In this document: positions 21,138 through 32,429 of the stretch, piece after piece
Position numbering within the stretch: the stretch's first letter is position 1
Layout of the letters: each line of letters begins with the position of its first letter
Source: Rana temporaria
Taxonomy: Eukaryota > Chordata > Amphibia > Anura > Ranidae
Direction: 5' to 3'
Length of the DNA stretch: 64,000 nt
Assembly: GCF_905171775.1 (NCBI RefSeq)
Contig: NC_053489.1
Location: 248,731,008-248,795,007 of the forward strand
Made by a program: the position numbers and the translations under genes
Notes under the pieces: model-generated
The model's input: the letters and a program-made list of their open reading frames with translations, nothing else
Told to the model about the DNA's origin: nothing
The model's database searches: none

Positions 21138-21721
21138 CCATCTTGGCAAGGCAGGGGCTTGCTTCCTTATGTCAGTACTGCGCCCTCTGATGACTAGTGA
21201 ACTAATGACTAGTGGGGTTATAATAAAGAAACAACAGAAGAGATGAAGAAAGCACAGGAAAATATTTGCACTCCAGGTCCTCAGATGCAATTTCCTCTCC
21301 AGCAAGGAGCAGCACAGATGTGACATCACCAAATCTCACTCCAAATCGAATGCTACTCAAAGGCTCAGTACCTTAGATGACATTACACTGCAGATATGAG
21401 CTGTGAGGCTACAGAATAGGGGTGCCTAAGTAAAGTCACATGCCAGGAAGTGCACTGTTTTTTTTTTTTTTTTAGGAATTTTTTAGCAAAAGGGTAACAT
21501 TTTGAAAGTACTGCTTATGCGAAATTAAAACCTCTATATGTTCCCTATAAGATATCTAATCGACGTTATTTGAGTTCAGGTCCACTTCAATGCAATGTGT
21601 CATCATCCAAAATTTACTCTGCAGGCGCAGTTTTGACTGATCGTATAATTGTGTAATTAAATGTGGGTGGGTTTTGGCTGACCTTTTAGTTTAGAATTCT
21701 ATATCTTTTAGGTATAGAATC
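21138..21721. other. NFATC4 last intron, nothing recognised
   Basis: Unique-looking intronic sequence with a T-run at 21461-21474. No exon, RNA gene or bounded element is supported. Confidence 0.4.
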
Positions 21722-21729
21722 CTTATAGA

Positions 21730-22337
21730 CAGGGGTCAAGTCCTGGGGAAAAAAGTTTGGGAACTCCCACCCAAGATCCACTCCCCCCAAAAAAAAAAAA
21801 AAAAAGGATACGCTCATATGCATAATTACTAAACCGCATGTTTTTTTGTTTCTTTCGATCCACTGTACCTTAGTAATCCTTTATGTTACTGGCCGCTTCC
21901 TGTATATGGATTCATCGGGTAGTGTGCAGGTATTCCGTCACTTCTTCGATGCCGCAATGTCTCCTGGGAGCTTTTGTCATTGTTCCCAGGAGACATTGCG
22001 GAGGTCTTTAAGCAAGTTCTTTCTAAATCCCACGATAACTCGCGGCAGACCTCTGCAATGTCTCCTGGGAACAATGACAAAAGCTCCCAGGAGACGTGGC
22101 GGCATCGAGGAAGCAACTGAAAACCCGCACACTACCCGATGAATCCATATACAGGAAGCGGCCAGTAACATAAAGGATTACTAAGGCTCGCCTGCCCCTG
22201 ACAGTGACTCAAGCTGGGCATCGCCGCTTAGTAAAGGATTGGCTCGGGTGGCTCGGCTGCTCTTGTCCTGCAAAGGGAACTGCGTTCCTGCTGTGAAAAA
22301 AGTGCAGGGACTCCGTTCCCACAGGACTTGAGCCCTG
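21730..22337. mobile_element. hAT-type element with nested palindromic MITE
   Basis: Termini are CAGGGGTCAAGTCCTGGG and CCCACAGGACTTGAGCCCTG. The 8-bp duplication CTTATAGA is perfect at 21722-21729 and 22338-22345. The interior is interrupted by the palindrome at 21868-22186. Non-coding. It lies about 330 bp before the final NFATC4 exon. Confidence 0.87.
21868..22186. mobile_element. Near-perfect palindromic MITE within the hAT element
   Basis: The left arm starts CCTTAGTAATCCTTTATG and the right arm ends CATAAAGGATTACTAAGG. Long matching inner blocks include GTATATGGATTCATCGGGTA and its complement, and GTCTCCTGGGAGCTTTTGTC and its complement. The whole 319 bp could fold into one hairpin. 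The internal TTA/TAA pair at the ends would fit a TWA target duplication. Confidence 0.8.
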
Positions 22338-22672
22338 CTTATAGATTGGAACAGAACTATAGAATGAATTTCCTTTATATTCAAATAGAAAAATTAAATT
22401 TCATCTTACATTTGCTGTTTCATATATTTAATATATCCATTAAAAATGAGTTACATTTGCCATGCCGACATGAACATTGTTTATTTTAAAGACTGGATGA
22501 TCATCACATATTATCAAATGTAGATTTTTAGAATGCAGGAATATATATCTGTGTAAAGTATTTTGTATATCTGTGAGTTGGTGACAACAGAGCTACCCAA
22601 GTATGTCTAGTCTGTGCCAAAGGAAATTACTTACATGTTGCAACTTACTTTGTTTCTTTCTTTCCACTGCAG

Positions 22673-22728
22673 TAAGTGAATTCATAGGTCAAGACCTACA
22701 CCGTTTTCCAGAGCCGCGTCAGAATTAA
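22673..22728 (+). CDS. nfatc4: NFATC4 terminal coding exon
   Basis: The acceptor TTTCTTTCCACTGCAG ends at 22672. The first two bases complete a Val codon with the G from 18950, then the frame reads SEFIGQDLHRFPEPRQN and stops with TAA at 22726-22728. Human NFATC4 ends ITLEEVSEIIGRDLSGFPAP..., so the sequence across the splice (ITLEE/VSEFIGQDL.FPEP) identifies the paralogue with confidence. The frog tail is a few residues shorter after FPxP. The start of this exon contains GTAAGT overlapping the acceptor, a donor-like sequence. Confidence 0.94.
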
Positions 22729-24401
22729 AACATGGCACCTAATCAAGAATAACAGTCGTCTTTAACCATCCCAGAGAAAATACACATTTCAGCAGCAAAT
22801 GCATCCAGAGCAAGCTTTGGATAATTGTGGAGCAGCAAAATATCTACATTCTTCAGAAGTATAAACCAACTACTGAGAGTAGATGCTTACCAGCAGGATA
22901 TGTTCCATGTTATGCCTTATTTTGGAATCTTTTACATGTTCAGCTTTTCTGTAGCATAAAGCATTGTATTTGTTCATGTAATTGATATGATGTGACTGTC
23001 AAACAGTCTTTTGTATATAGCGAGGGTACCTGCAATGAACCTCTACTCTCCGATACTAGTAACATTTAAACATGGCTCTGCAGTTACTTTCCAGTCTTTC
23101 TGTCTGAAATCTAATTTTTCCAATTAAAAAATGATAGCCATAACAGATTTTAAGATCTGAGAGATGTTTTAAGATTCTTTCTCCCAATCATCATAGGATC
23201 AGAACCATAAAAACCTCCATGCCTTTGTCACATCAAATAGATCGCATTATCTGAACAAGTTATAACAAGTAATAGCCTTTTTTATGTAGATGCATGCAGA
23301 AAGAATTGTTCTATTTGTAGCAGCATGCTCTTCCTTTTAAGTTTTCTATTACACACTGGCAGCACAAGCTTCCATCACTTGTGTTGATATGGAATACTGA
23401 CCAACAATATTTTTTTATTAAGTTCTAGTTTTTCTAATGCATGGTCAGCCAACAGGTCATACACGTCATCATGCTGGCCAACATAGTCTTTGTATGCATT
23501 AAATATTAATTTTAACAACTGCTTTCTGCGGTTACCTCTTTTTTAATCAGCAGTTGCATAGAGAAGAATCACAGCCAAACTACGGTGATTGCCTTGTTAA
23601 TAACCATTAGAAATTGTACATAAATCCATGCATTATCTGTCCTCATGGAAGACCAATGCTCCATCAGCAGGGAACTCAAGAAACAGGTCCGTTGCTGGCC
23701 CTATAAGATGACATGAAAAGGCTTGCTGTTCTCTGTCTTTTCTATGCACACCCTCATTGTTGGGTGTCAGATTATTTTTCTCAGGTAACAGTAGCAAAGG
23801 GCCAGTGAGATTCTCATAAGTTTAGATTGCATTTTTACAGTTTTTAGGGGGCTTATTCTTTGTTTAGATTTGTTATTCACCATAACACGAGACTGCAATA
23901 TACAGTGCAGTCTCACCTTGTTTGAAACTTTTGAAAAACCCCAGTTTGTCTTTGTAATACCCCTGTTAGGAGATGAATTGCACTTAGACTACATTTTCTT
24001 TCGCTTCAGCAATTCTAAATCCACTTATATAGGTCGTATGTCTTTCCTGTGCTACTGAAGCACATTACGTAGCCATTGTATCATTTCTATAGCAGCTATC
24101 AGTGTTTTCCCAGGACTAAGTTGGTAGCTTTGTGCCTATTCTTCATCTGTTCTCAGTTGCATCCTGGGAAAAGCCATGGTGGAGTGGAAAATATAGACTG
24201 GGCTCACGTAATCAGATATCAGTGAAGTACAGTTTGGACAGAAACTGGATGGAGCATCCAGAGGAAACACACAAACACTAGGGAAACATATTAATGGTGT
24301 TTCTATTCTAATTAATACAGGAAGTTGGGTAAAATGTAGATCCTTGCACAGAATAAGGCTGATTTACTAAAGGAATTGAGGATCTCCACAAAACGTATTA
24401 A

Positions 24402-24886
24402 AGTGTTACGAAACCCAGGACCCTGCATTCACTATATCTGGTCTCCCACAGTACACAGAAAATAGAAATGCAATTATTTTCTTAAATATAAACTGCTAAA
24501 TACCTTTCATCATTATCAGTATACAGCAGTCTTGTGACTTCTATCAGTGTCTGATTAAAGCTTGTAGGAAGAGTTCTCATTCTCCTCTGACTGTCCTTTG
24601 AGGCTGCATGACTCCTGACCTTCTCTCACCCTCCCAAGAAAAAAAAACTCTCTAGTAATGCACACCAAACTGAGCATGTGCAGAGTGCCCCCAAGGCTCT
24701 GTACCTGTACATCAGGAGATGGATTGGGGACTGTGGAAGAAGGAGGGCAGGGAATGAGTGGAGACATGATCAAACAGCCTTTTTACACAATGCAGAGGAT
24801 TAACCCCTTAGGTTTCACAGTGAGTATAACAAGCATACTTTACTGCATATACAGACAGATTTTACTGTTGTGGGTTTAGTAACGCT
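24402..24886. mobile_element. TTAA-type MITE of the AAACCC family
   Basis: The left end is TTAA (24398-24401) then AGTGTTACGAAACCC. The right end is GGGTTTAGTAACGCT then TTAT (24887-24890), one base off TTAA. Non-coding. Confidence 0.7.
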
Positions 24887-24987
24887 TTATATATTCACTT
24901 CAATTATCCAGTCATGTGAAAAGCAATGTCCTGTTTGCTTATTTTTATCTGAACATGGTTATTCAAAGTGAACATGATTGGATAAGG

Positions 24988-25277
24988 CAGCCCATAGATG
25001 ATACATTTTTGTTTGTTCAACTACACATTCGAGGTGGTTGGGGGAATCCTCTTTGCTGAGCCTTTGTACTCTGACAGCGAGGAGTCTTCCACGCAGTCAG
25101 AATACACTGATCAGAATTGTGGGCTATAGCCCGCGGCACTGATCAAGCAGAAATTTTCCAACAGGGCAGTTGTACAGATGTTGATCGTAAATTGACTTCT
25201 GTACAATCACCCTGCCCAAACATGGATCGAAATTCAGCTGGTCCCTGCTGAACTGGCTATATTTGATCCATGTATGG
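24988..25277. mobile_element. Probable MITE with CCATAGATGATAC / ATCCATGTATGG ends
   Basis: The left portion has GCAGCCCATAGATGATACA and the right portion ends GATCCATGTATGGCG, an imperfect inverted pair. An inner pair, ACACTGATCAGAATT and CACTGATCAAGCAGAA, is direct. Similar wording (CTGGCCATACACTGG) appears at the window end near 63950. Boundaries are approximate. Confidence 0.4.
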
Positions 25278-26599
25278 CGAACTTAACTGACGTTAATATT
25301 TACAGAATTTATTGTGTGGAAATCCTAAATTCCTTATGTAAATCACCCCAAAAATGTCTAGGTTCTTCCCTTCCAACATATACTATGTCATGCAAATTGA
25401 CAGCAATCTCCTTTTGGATTAAAACTGGTAAAACTGCCGTTGCATTATTACATGTTAATTAGGAGGCACGATCACACACAAGAACAGAAATCTAACCTTT
25501 GTGCTTATGCTTGGCAATAAGGGGTTTTAGACCAAAGAGACACATTTTTTTTTACAGAAATGGTTCTAGATTTCCAAACATTTTATAGAGAAATTGATGC
25601 AGCTCCCTTTTAAAGAACAAGTGCAAGTAAAGAAGCATTACCATGTAAACTAAGTGAAAAACGAGAGCCAACAATGCAACCCTGTATTTAATTTTGCTCT
25701 GTTGAGACCAAAAAAATACCAAAAATGGTGTCTGAGATACAAAGGTTTACCTATAGTGGCCTTCAGGGAATTACAGCACTGTGCTACTTCCATTGTCCCC
25801 TTGTGTAATGCATATGACCACAATGCCTTGCCCAGTGTAGCACTAAGTTTTACAGATAGGTCTTCTGTATCTCTGCCCCAACAAATGATTTATCACTATT
25901 TATGTATCTATTATTTTTATATATGCCAGTCTGGCAATTGGTAAGTTTGTATTTTGCTATCAGTCTATTAAAGAGATTGATCCTTTTTGTATGGTCCTTT
26001 ATTGAATGTTTTTTTATTGTATTTACTTATTCTGAATTTAGTGGTTGGAATGATGTACCTATATAAAACAAGATAAAACACAAAATTGCTCAATTCATCT
26101 CTATCGGGGGTTTAATGCAAGATTAAAAAAAAAGGAAATTCTAGTTATGCCTTGCATTCAATTTTTTATATTCTAACTAAAATTACTTTTTTAAAAACAC
26201 GTTATACTTTTATTTCGATATTCTTTATTTAGATAGTCTAAAAATATAATTTCGGTGCTCGGCAATCCAGGGAGTTATCGGTATTTAGGGATATTGCACA
26301 TATTACGATGTCACTTTACAGCAATCAATGACAATAAATGTCTATGGAAGTATGACTTGATCAACAAATGATATTACTCTTATCTTATTAGATGGAGGTC
26401 ATCTACTGTTCTACCTAATATATCCAGCATGCATTGCAGTACACTACAATACAGTTGCATTGCTAAGGTGAGTTGAGCTGTCATTATGAATCATGCAACT
26501 GTGTGTTACCGTGCGTGTAGAGTCATGGTACCACAGTGCTAAGGTGCTGTGACAGCCCGAAGAATATCAGTACAGGGACATCCCGAAATCCATTCCTGT

Positions 26600-27410
26600 C
26601 GAGCTGGAATCCCCCACTAGGCATGGGCCGTGTGTTCGAGTCGAACTTAAGTTCAACTTGAACATTAGCTATTCGTGTGTTCGCTGAACACAGGAACAAA
26701 CAGGGCACTCGGCAGGAAGTTCGCCTGCCGCTAAGCGCCCCATAATGCACTGCGATCTCACAGTGCATTGATTGCTGCTTGTTGGCCAAAGCATGCACCT
26801 GACCTGTATGCTTTGGCCAATCACAGCATGATGTACTGTGAGAGCCATGATTGGCCAAAGGCAGGGAGCCTTTGGCCAATCATGGCGCAGGGGCTAAGTC
26901 CACGCCCCACACTATATAAGGCTGCTTACACGGCAGCCTTGTGTAGCATGTTAATGGAGATTAGACAGATTAGTTAGTGGATGGTGCGTTGTTCAGTCAG
27001 TTTAGTGCAGTCAGTGTAGTGTGAATAACAGAGTGTAGTGTAGTGTGAATAACAGAGTGTAGTGTGAATAACACTGTGTAGTGTAGTGGTGCTACTGAAG
27101 TGTTGGTGTGTACAACACTTCTGTGCCACCCCACTGATCCCATTTTCTGTTTCATTAATCTTTTTTGTTTTCTCATTTTTCTCATTTTTTTTATTTATTT
27201 TTTCAACTTCAGGTTCTGTTGCTGCATTATTAGTTCTTTACCTTCTATGTCACAGGTGTTATTCCTTCTGCATCAGCACAGCAGTGGTAAATGTGTTTTT
27301 TGGGCACTAAGAATATTTAGGGTATAATTGCTGTCCCTCCTTCTGGGTCGCAGGTGTTCCTCTTTTTGGCACAGCAGCACTAATAATATTTAGAGCATAA
27401 TTGCTTCCCT
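26600..27410. repeat. Dispersed repeat with small internal tandem array
   Basis: Starts near GGGCCGTGTGTTCGAGTCGAAC (about 26624) and contains several direct and inverted TTGGCCAA(AG)/CTTTGGCCAA blocks (26783-26880). It is followed by a tandem array of a GTGTAGTGTGAATAACAGA unit at about 27008-27090. It could be a non-coding LTR-like or rolling repeat; termini are not defined. No ORF of interest. Confidence 0.4.
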
Positions 27411-27765
27411 GTTCCTGCTGAAGAAAAGCATCCCCACAACATGATGCTTCCGCCACCATGTTTTGCGGTGGGGAAGCTCACAGGCCACTAAAAGAGGGAA
27501 AGCAGCCTCTGTGTCCACAATGAAAAGTGGTGGTCGTGGACATGGTCCATCCTCTGCAGGCGGGGCATACTTGTCCTTTTTTCCGCTGCTCTCAGTGTCA
27601 TTGAAGACATGCAGAAGAGTTGGTGGAGTGGATAACTAAGCCGTCCTCATCCTCCTGTTGGTTGTATGTTTAGTACTGTTTCCTGCTGTTCTTTTCCCTG
27701 TATTTGGCTCCATCCATCTTCCCATCAACTCTGACCAGCTTCACTGTTCCTGCTGAAGAAATGCA

Positions 27766-28005
27766 TCACCACAACATGATGCTTCCGCCACCATGTTTCG
27801 CGGTGGGGATGGTGTGTTCAGGGTGATGTGCAGTGTTACTTTTCTGCCCCACATAGCATTTTGTTAGGCCAAAAAGTAGATTTTTGGTCTCATCTGACCA
27901 GAGCACCTTCTTCCACATTTTTGCTGTGTCCCTCACATGGCTTCTTGCAAACTGCAAATGGGACTTCTTATGGCTTTCTTCCAGCAGTGGCTTTCTTCTT
28001 GCCAT
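27766..28005 (-). pseudogene. Tc1-like transposase fragment, central DDE region
   Basis: The frame reads KKSHLQFARSHVRDTAKMW, then KKVLWSDETKNLLFG, then KHGGGSIMLW. WSDE carries the first catalytic Asp of the Tc1 DDE domain, and GGGSIMLW is the conserved block after it. The C-terminal half with the other two acidic residues is absent. Relic only. A poly-codon break separates it from the N-terminal piece at 28086-28271. Confidence 0.85.
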
Positions 28006-28085
28006 CCTTCCATTAAGTCCAGATTTGTGAAGTGGCTTTTGTGGCTGCTTCTCTGATTAATGCTGTCCTTGCCCAGCCTGTCTGT

Positions 28086-28271
28086 TTAGGTGGATTGCCA
28101 TGTCTTGGTAGGTTTGCAGTTGTGCCATACTCTTTCTATTTTCAGACGATGGATTGGACAGTGCTTCGTGAGATGTTCAACGCTTGAGATATTTTTTTTA
28201 TAACTTAACCCTGCTTTATAACTTTCCACAACTTTATTCCTGACCTGTCTGGTGTGTTCCTTGGCCTTCAT
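28086..28271 (-). pseudogene. Tc1-like transposase fragment, N-terminal helix-turn-helix
   Basis: The frame begins MKAKEHTRQVRNKVVESYKA and continues GLSYKKNISS, which is the start of the paired-like DNA-binding domain of Tc1 transposases. Frameshifts follow (the expected RKWK...GTTANLPR segment is recognisable as VWHNCKPTKTW in the wrong spacing). Non-functional. Confidence 0.8.
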
Positions 28272-28538
28272 GATGCTGTTTGTTTACTAAGGTTCTCTAA
28301 CAAACTTTAGTTAGGGGTATCAGAGAAAAACATTTATTTGTAAAAAAAAAAAATTAAAACCATTTATAATTTTCCTTCAACTTCACAATTATGTGGCACA
28401 ATAAAATACATTTACGTTTTTGGTTGTAACATGACAAAATTTGAAAATTTCAAGGGGTATAAATAGTTTTTCAAGGTAATGTATATCAGTGGATTAATTA
28501 GGGGAAGGTTTACCTGGAGGGAGACCACTCCTCCTTAA

Positions 28539-28963
28539 AGTGCTTGTAAACCCTTAAAAATGCTGTACCCAGTGAAGAGTCTTACCTCTTCTTTACATCT
28601 GTTCAAAGTGCTAAAATTTAAAGCTTCCCTGAGTTGTCAGAAAAGAGGGGGTGGAGAGCTAAAGTTACACTCTGTATAGCTCAGTGAGGAGAGTTCTGAG
28701 AGCTGATTGGAGGGAAGAGACATGCCCCCCCTTTACATAGCACACAGGAACAGAGCTGAGGCTGTCAATCTGTTGCAGGTCCATCCCCTGTCACTATTTT
28801 TCTCTTGGTGTCAGGAAAAACTGTCAGAAGTGATTCATGCTGATAGCGGAATGAGGATAGAGGAATGAGGCAGCAGACAAAAGTGACACTTAGTGCTCTG
28901 AATTGAGACAAAAACCCACTACAGAGAGATATGTTTTGTTCATGTCTGAGGTTTACAACCACT
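28539..28963. mobile_element. TTAA-type MITE of the AAACCC family
   Basis: The left end is TTAA (28535-28538) then AGTGCTTGTAAACCC. The right end is AGGTTTACAACCACT then TCAA (28964-28967). Non-coding interior with AGCTGAG/CTCAG words. Same family as 54821-55243. Confidence 0.7.
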
Positions 28964-29026
28964 TCAAAAGTTCAGAAACTACAAGTTTTTGTGAGACTTT
29001 GCATTAGGACTAAGATAAAACACTGT

Positions 29027-29663
29027 GGGCCGGATTCAGATACCTGAGCGTATCTTTCTTCCGCCGTAACGTATCTCCGATACGTTACGCCGCTGTAATT
29101 TTGGGCGCAAGTTCTGTATTCAGAAAGAACTTGCGCCCTTATTTACGGCGGCGTAACGTATGTGTTGCGGCGTAAGGCCGCGTAATTCAAATGGGGATGT
29201 TGGGGGCGTGTTGTATTTAAATTTGACTTGACCCCGCATTTTTTACGTTTTTTTTTTAACGCCGCATGCGCCGTCCGTAAAATATCCCAGTGTGCATTGC
29301 GCCAAAGTACGCCGCAAGGACGTATTGGAATCGACCTGAACGTAAATGACGTCCAGCCCTATTCGCGAATGACTTATGCAAACAACGAAAAATTTTCAAA
29401 ATTTGACGCGGGAATGACGGCTATACTTAACAAAGGATACACCGCACATACCCCTCATATAGCAGGAGTAACTTTACGCCGGAAAAAGCCACCTAGCGGC
29501 CAGCCAGAAAATGCAGCCTAAGATACTTACACCTGTCGGGTCTTAGGGATATCTATGCGTAACTGATTCTCTGAATCAGGCGCATAGATACGACCTCCCG
29601 CACTCAGAGATACGACGGCATTTCAGGGGATACGCCGTCGTATCTTGTCTCTGAATCTGGCCC
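29027..29663. mobile_element. GGGCCGGATTCAG-type palindromic MITE
   Basis: Left terminus GGGCCGGATTCAGATACC and right terminus TCTGAATCTGGCCC. The inner sequence repeats inverted CGCCGTAACGTATC / GATACG words and a hairpin GGGCGCAAGTTC...GAACTTGCGCCC at about 29103-29139. Related to 36923-37621. Non-coding. Confidence 0.78.
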
Positions 29664-30198
29664 AGTATTTTTTGGTGGTAAACACATTTTTCTTAAGCCT
29701 GATTTTGTAAAATAATACCCCAATTGTAATGACATACCGTACATCCTTTTTTTAATATGAAATAAAGCTATTTGCATTTTGGTTTAAGCTATGCAATAGT
29801 CAAATTTTGTGCATTTTTCCCACAGCAACCTGTCTGTATGTGAAACACTGAAATAACTGAATAGACTGGAAGTTTCAAAAAGTTGCCTTTTTTTTTTTGT
29901 CGACGAAGTTGGTGAATATTCAGTGTCATATTAACTCCAAACTTATTGATGGCTAGCATAGAGCAATACTGATCTGCTGTAAAAGACACACAAAAATAGA
30001 GACAAAAAGAATAGAGCCAGCAGGAGTAAGCATAAGCGAATACAGCAATCAGCAATGTGTCATCCACCAGCTCGGCATGTCAATCTGTGCCGAATTGCTG
30101 CTGGTTTCCTGCAGTGCAGAGAAGTTTGCAGTTCTAATTCTGTTTCTATACTACCCCAGCCATGACTGGTGCAGCAGTTATCGCTCTCCTTATATTAA
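29664..30198. other. Intergenic interval, nothing recognised
   Basis: AT-rich sequence with an A/T homopolymer near 29888-29899. I see no exon, RNA or bounded element. Confidence 0.35.
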
Positions 30199-31196
30199 CC
30201 ACTTAAGCCCCGGACCAATATGCAGCCTAAAGACCCAAGGTGTTTTTACAGTTCGGGACTGCGTCGCTTTAACAGACAATTGCGCGGTCGTGCGACGTGG
30301 CTCCCAAACAAAATTGGCGTCCTTTTTTCCCCACAAATAGAGCTTTCTTTTGGTGGTATTTGATCACATCTGCGGTTTTTAGTTTTTGCGCTATAAACAA
30401 AAATAGAGCGACAATTTTGAAAAAAAAGCAATATTTTTTACTTTTTGCTGTAATAAATATCCCCCAAAAACATATATAAAAACATTTTTTTTCCTCAGTT
30501 TAGGCCGATACGTATTCTTCTACCTATTTTTAGTAAAAAAAATCGCAATAAGCGTTTATCGATTGGTTTGCGCAAAATTTATAGTGTTTACAAAATAGGG
30601 GATAGTTTTATTGCATTTTTATTATTTTTTTTTTTTTTACTACTAATGGCGGCGATCAGCAATTTTTTTCGTGACTGCGACATTATGGCGGACACTTCGG
30701 ACAATTTTGACACATTTTTGGGACCATTGTCATTTTCACAGCAAAAAATGCATTTAAATTGCATTCTTTATTGTGAAAATGACAGTTGCCGTTTGGGAGT
30801 TAACCACAGGTGGCGCTGTAGGAGTTGGGGTGCACCTAGTATGTGTTTACAACTGTTTGGGGGTGTGGCTGTAGGAATGACGTCATCGATCGTGTCTTCC
30901 CTATAAAGGGAATGACGCGATCGATGCGCCGCCATAGTGAAGGACGGGGAAGCCGTGTTTACACACGGCTCTCCCCGTTCTTCAGCTCCGGGGAGCGATC
31001 GCGACGGAGCGGCTATAAACAAATAGCCGCGCCGTGGTCCCGGATCGCTCCCCGAGCGGACCCGACCTCCGCATGTAGCGGGGGGGGTCCCGATCGGACC
31101 CCCCACCCGCTAATAGGCGAGGACGTACGTGTACGCCCATGTGCCTGTACGTGCCATATTGTGGACGTATATGTACATGCGGGGGTCGGGAACTGG
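30199..31196. mobile_element. TTAA-flanked palindromic non-autonomous transposon B
   Basis: TTAA at 30195-30198 and 31197-31200 flanks termini CCACTTAAGCCCC and GGGAACTGG. The first 350 bp match, in reverse, the right half of element A (16062-17040). It also has GCGATC/GATCGC-rich hairpins at 30880-31060. Non-coding apart from chance frames. Confidence 0.78.
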
Positions 31197-31200
31197 TTAA

Positions 31201-31901
31201 TACAACATCCCCCCATAAAGATGCAACCTCTTGATAAAAGACACAGTTGTTACATTGGAAATACCTGTATATAATTTTATATTGACCCTAGCTTGAATAA
31301 GATAAGGAAGGGGGGGAAAAAATGAAAAACAGGAACTGCAAAGGTGGTATGGGAGGTCCCAAAAAGGGGCCCACCATCCTTCCTAAACATACAATTTTTT
31401 CTAATTAACTTAGGATGTTAATATGCAGATTTTAGGTTCCTGTGATGCTTAAGTAATGTTAGGAACATGCATGGAATTATGGAATTACATAACCATTCAT
31501 GAATCCCTCCTGCAGTTACTGGAGTCCTAACCATTTCCAGAGCCCCATCCGTGCCACCACCATTTTTGTGCAATGGTGGGGATACCACCTATACATAGGA
31601 ACATGACAGCTTTTGCCTGGGGATGCTTTTTGCTTAGACTGCCATGCTCTATTTCCCAGATGCCTGCTGACTGACAGGAGTGATTGTCAGGCACAGCAAG
31701 ACCCGAACTTGAGAAATCAAAAGTGCCCATATGTAAGTTATTGGCCATTAAAAGGGTATGGGGGTCGGCGTACTGCCCTGGGGGGACATGTATCAATGCA
31801 ATGTTTGTATTTTAAAAAGATAATTTTTAAAGGAGAGGTGATTTTAATGATGATTTAAATGAAAGAATAAAAATGAAAAATTCCTTTAAATATAGGCCTT
31901 A
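31201..31901. other. Intergenic interval with dispersed repeat
   Basis: From about 31700 to 31900 it holds the same dispersed repeat as at 6600 and 19210 (GTAAGTTATTGGCCATTAAAA near 31732, GGACATGTATCAATGC near 31784). The MITE at 31902-32429 is inserted inside that repeat, whose wording resumes at 32430 (CAGTCTGCCTGTAAGTT). The earlier part, 31201-31700, is unassigned. Confidence 0.4.
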
Positions 31902-32429
31902 TGCCCTGTACACACGATCACTTCTTGTGATGAAATAAAATGAAATTTTTAAAAATGTCATTTAAAATGATCGTGTGTGGGCAAAATGTCATTTTGTCTT
32001 CTGAAAAATTAAAAAAAAAAAATTCGAACATACTTGAATTTTTTATGTCATTTTTTAAAATGTCATTTTTTGTGTCATAAAAAATGACCGTGTGTCGGCA
32101 AAAATGACGTTTTAAACCCGCACATGCCCAGAAGCAAGTTTTGAGACGGGAGGTAAAACTACCATTCATAATGGAGTAAGCACATTCATCACGCTGTAAC
32201 AGACAAAAAAGCATGAATCGTCTTTTACTAACAAGTAACCAGCTAAAAGCAGCTTCAAGGCGAATAGAACTTCCCCTTTAGAGTGCCGTCACTTTGTTCA
32301 TCATTTTTCAAAAACGATGGTGTGTGGGCAACATCATTTTTAATGATGAAATTGGAAAAATGTCATTTTTTTTCATGATAAAAAATGACATTTTTTTTCA
32401 TCACAAAAAGTGATCGTGTGTACAGGGCA
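31902..32429. mobile_element. TGCC-family MITE, copy 1
   Basis: Termini TGCCCTGTACACACGATCAC and GTGATCGTGTGTACAGGGCA. Flanks are TTA and TCA, a probably mutated TWA duplication. The interior is dominated by AAAATGTCATTTT/AAAATGACATTTT words in both orientations. About 500 bp align with copy 2 at 33112-33642. Confidence 0.8.

Larger units (their letters stand above)
22729..26340 (+). other. nfatc4: NFATC4 3' UTR and downstream, extent uncertain
   Basis: After the stop codon there is about 1.6 kb of mostly single-copy AT-rich sequence without transposons (to about 24390), as expected for a long NFAT 3' UTR. Candidate polyadenylation signals are ATTAAA at 25967-25972 and AATAAA at 26333-26338. 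No single site can be chosen from sequence alone. Two MITEs lie inside the possible UTR (24402-24886, 24988-25277). Confidence 0.45.
27747..28490 (-). mobile_element. Tc1/mariner-like element relic (minus strand)
   Basis: On the minus strand, N-terminal and middle parts of a Tc1 transposase are preserved in pieces (28086-28271 and 27766-28005). The outer end at about 28452-28485 reads GGGGTATAAATAGTTTTTCAAGG, a Tc1-type terminus. A second fragment of the same internal region lies at about 27415-27475 (CCACAACATGATGCTTCCGC in both), separated by unrelated sequence. Confidence 0.8.
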
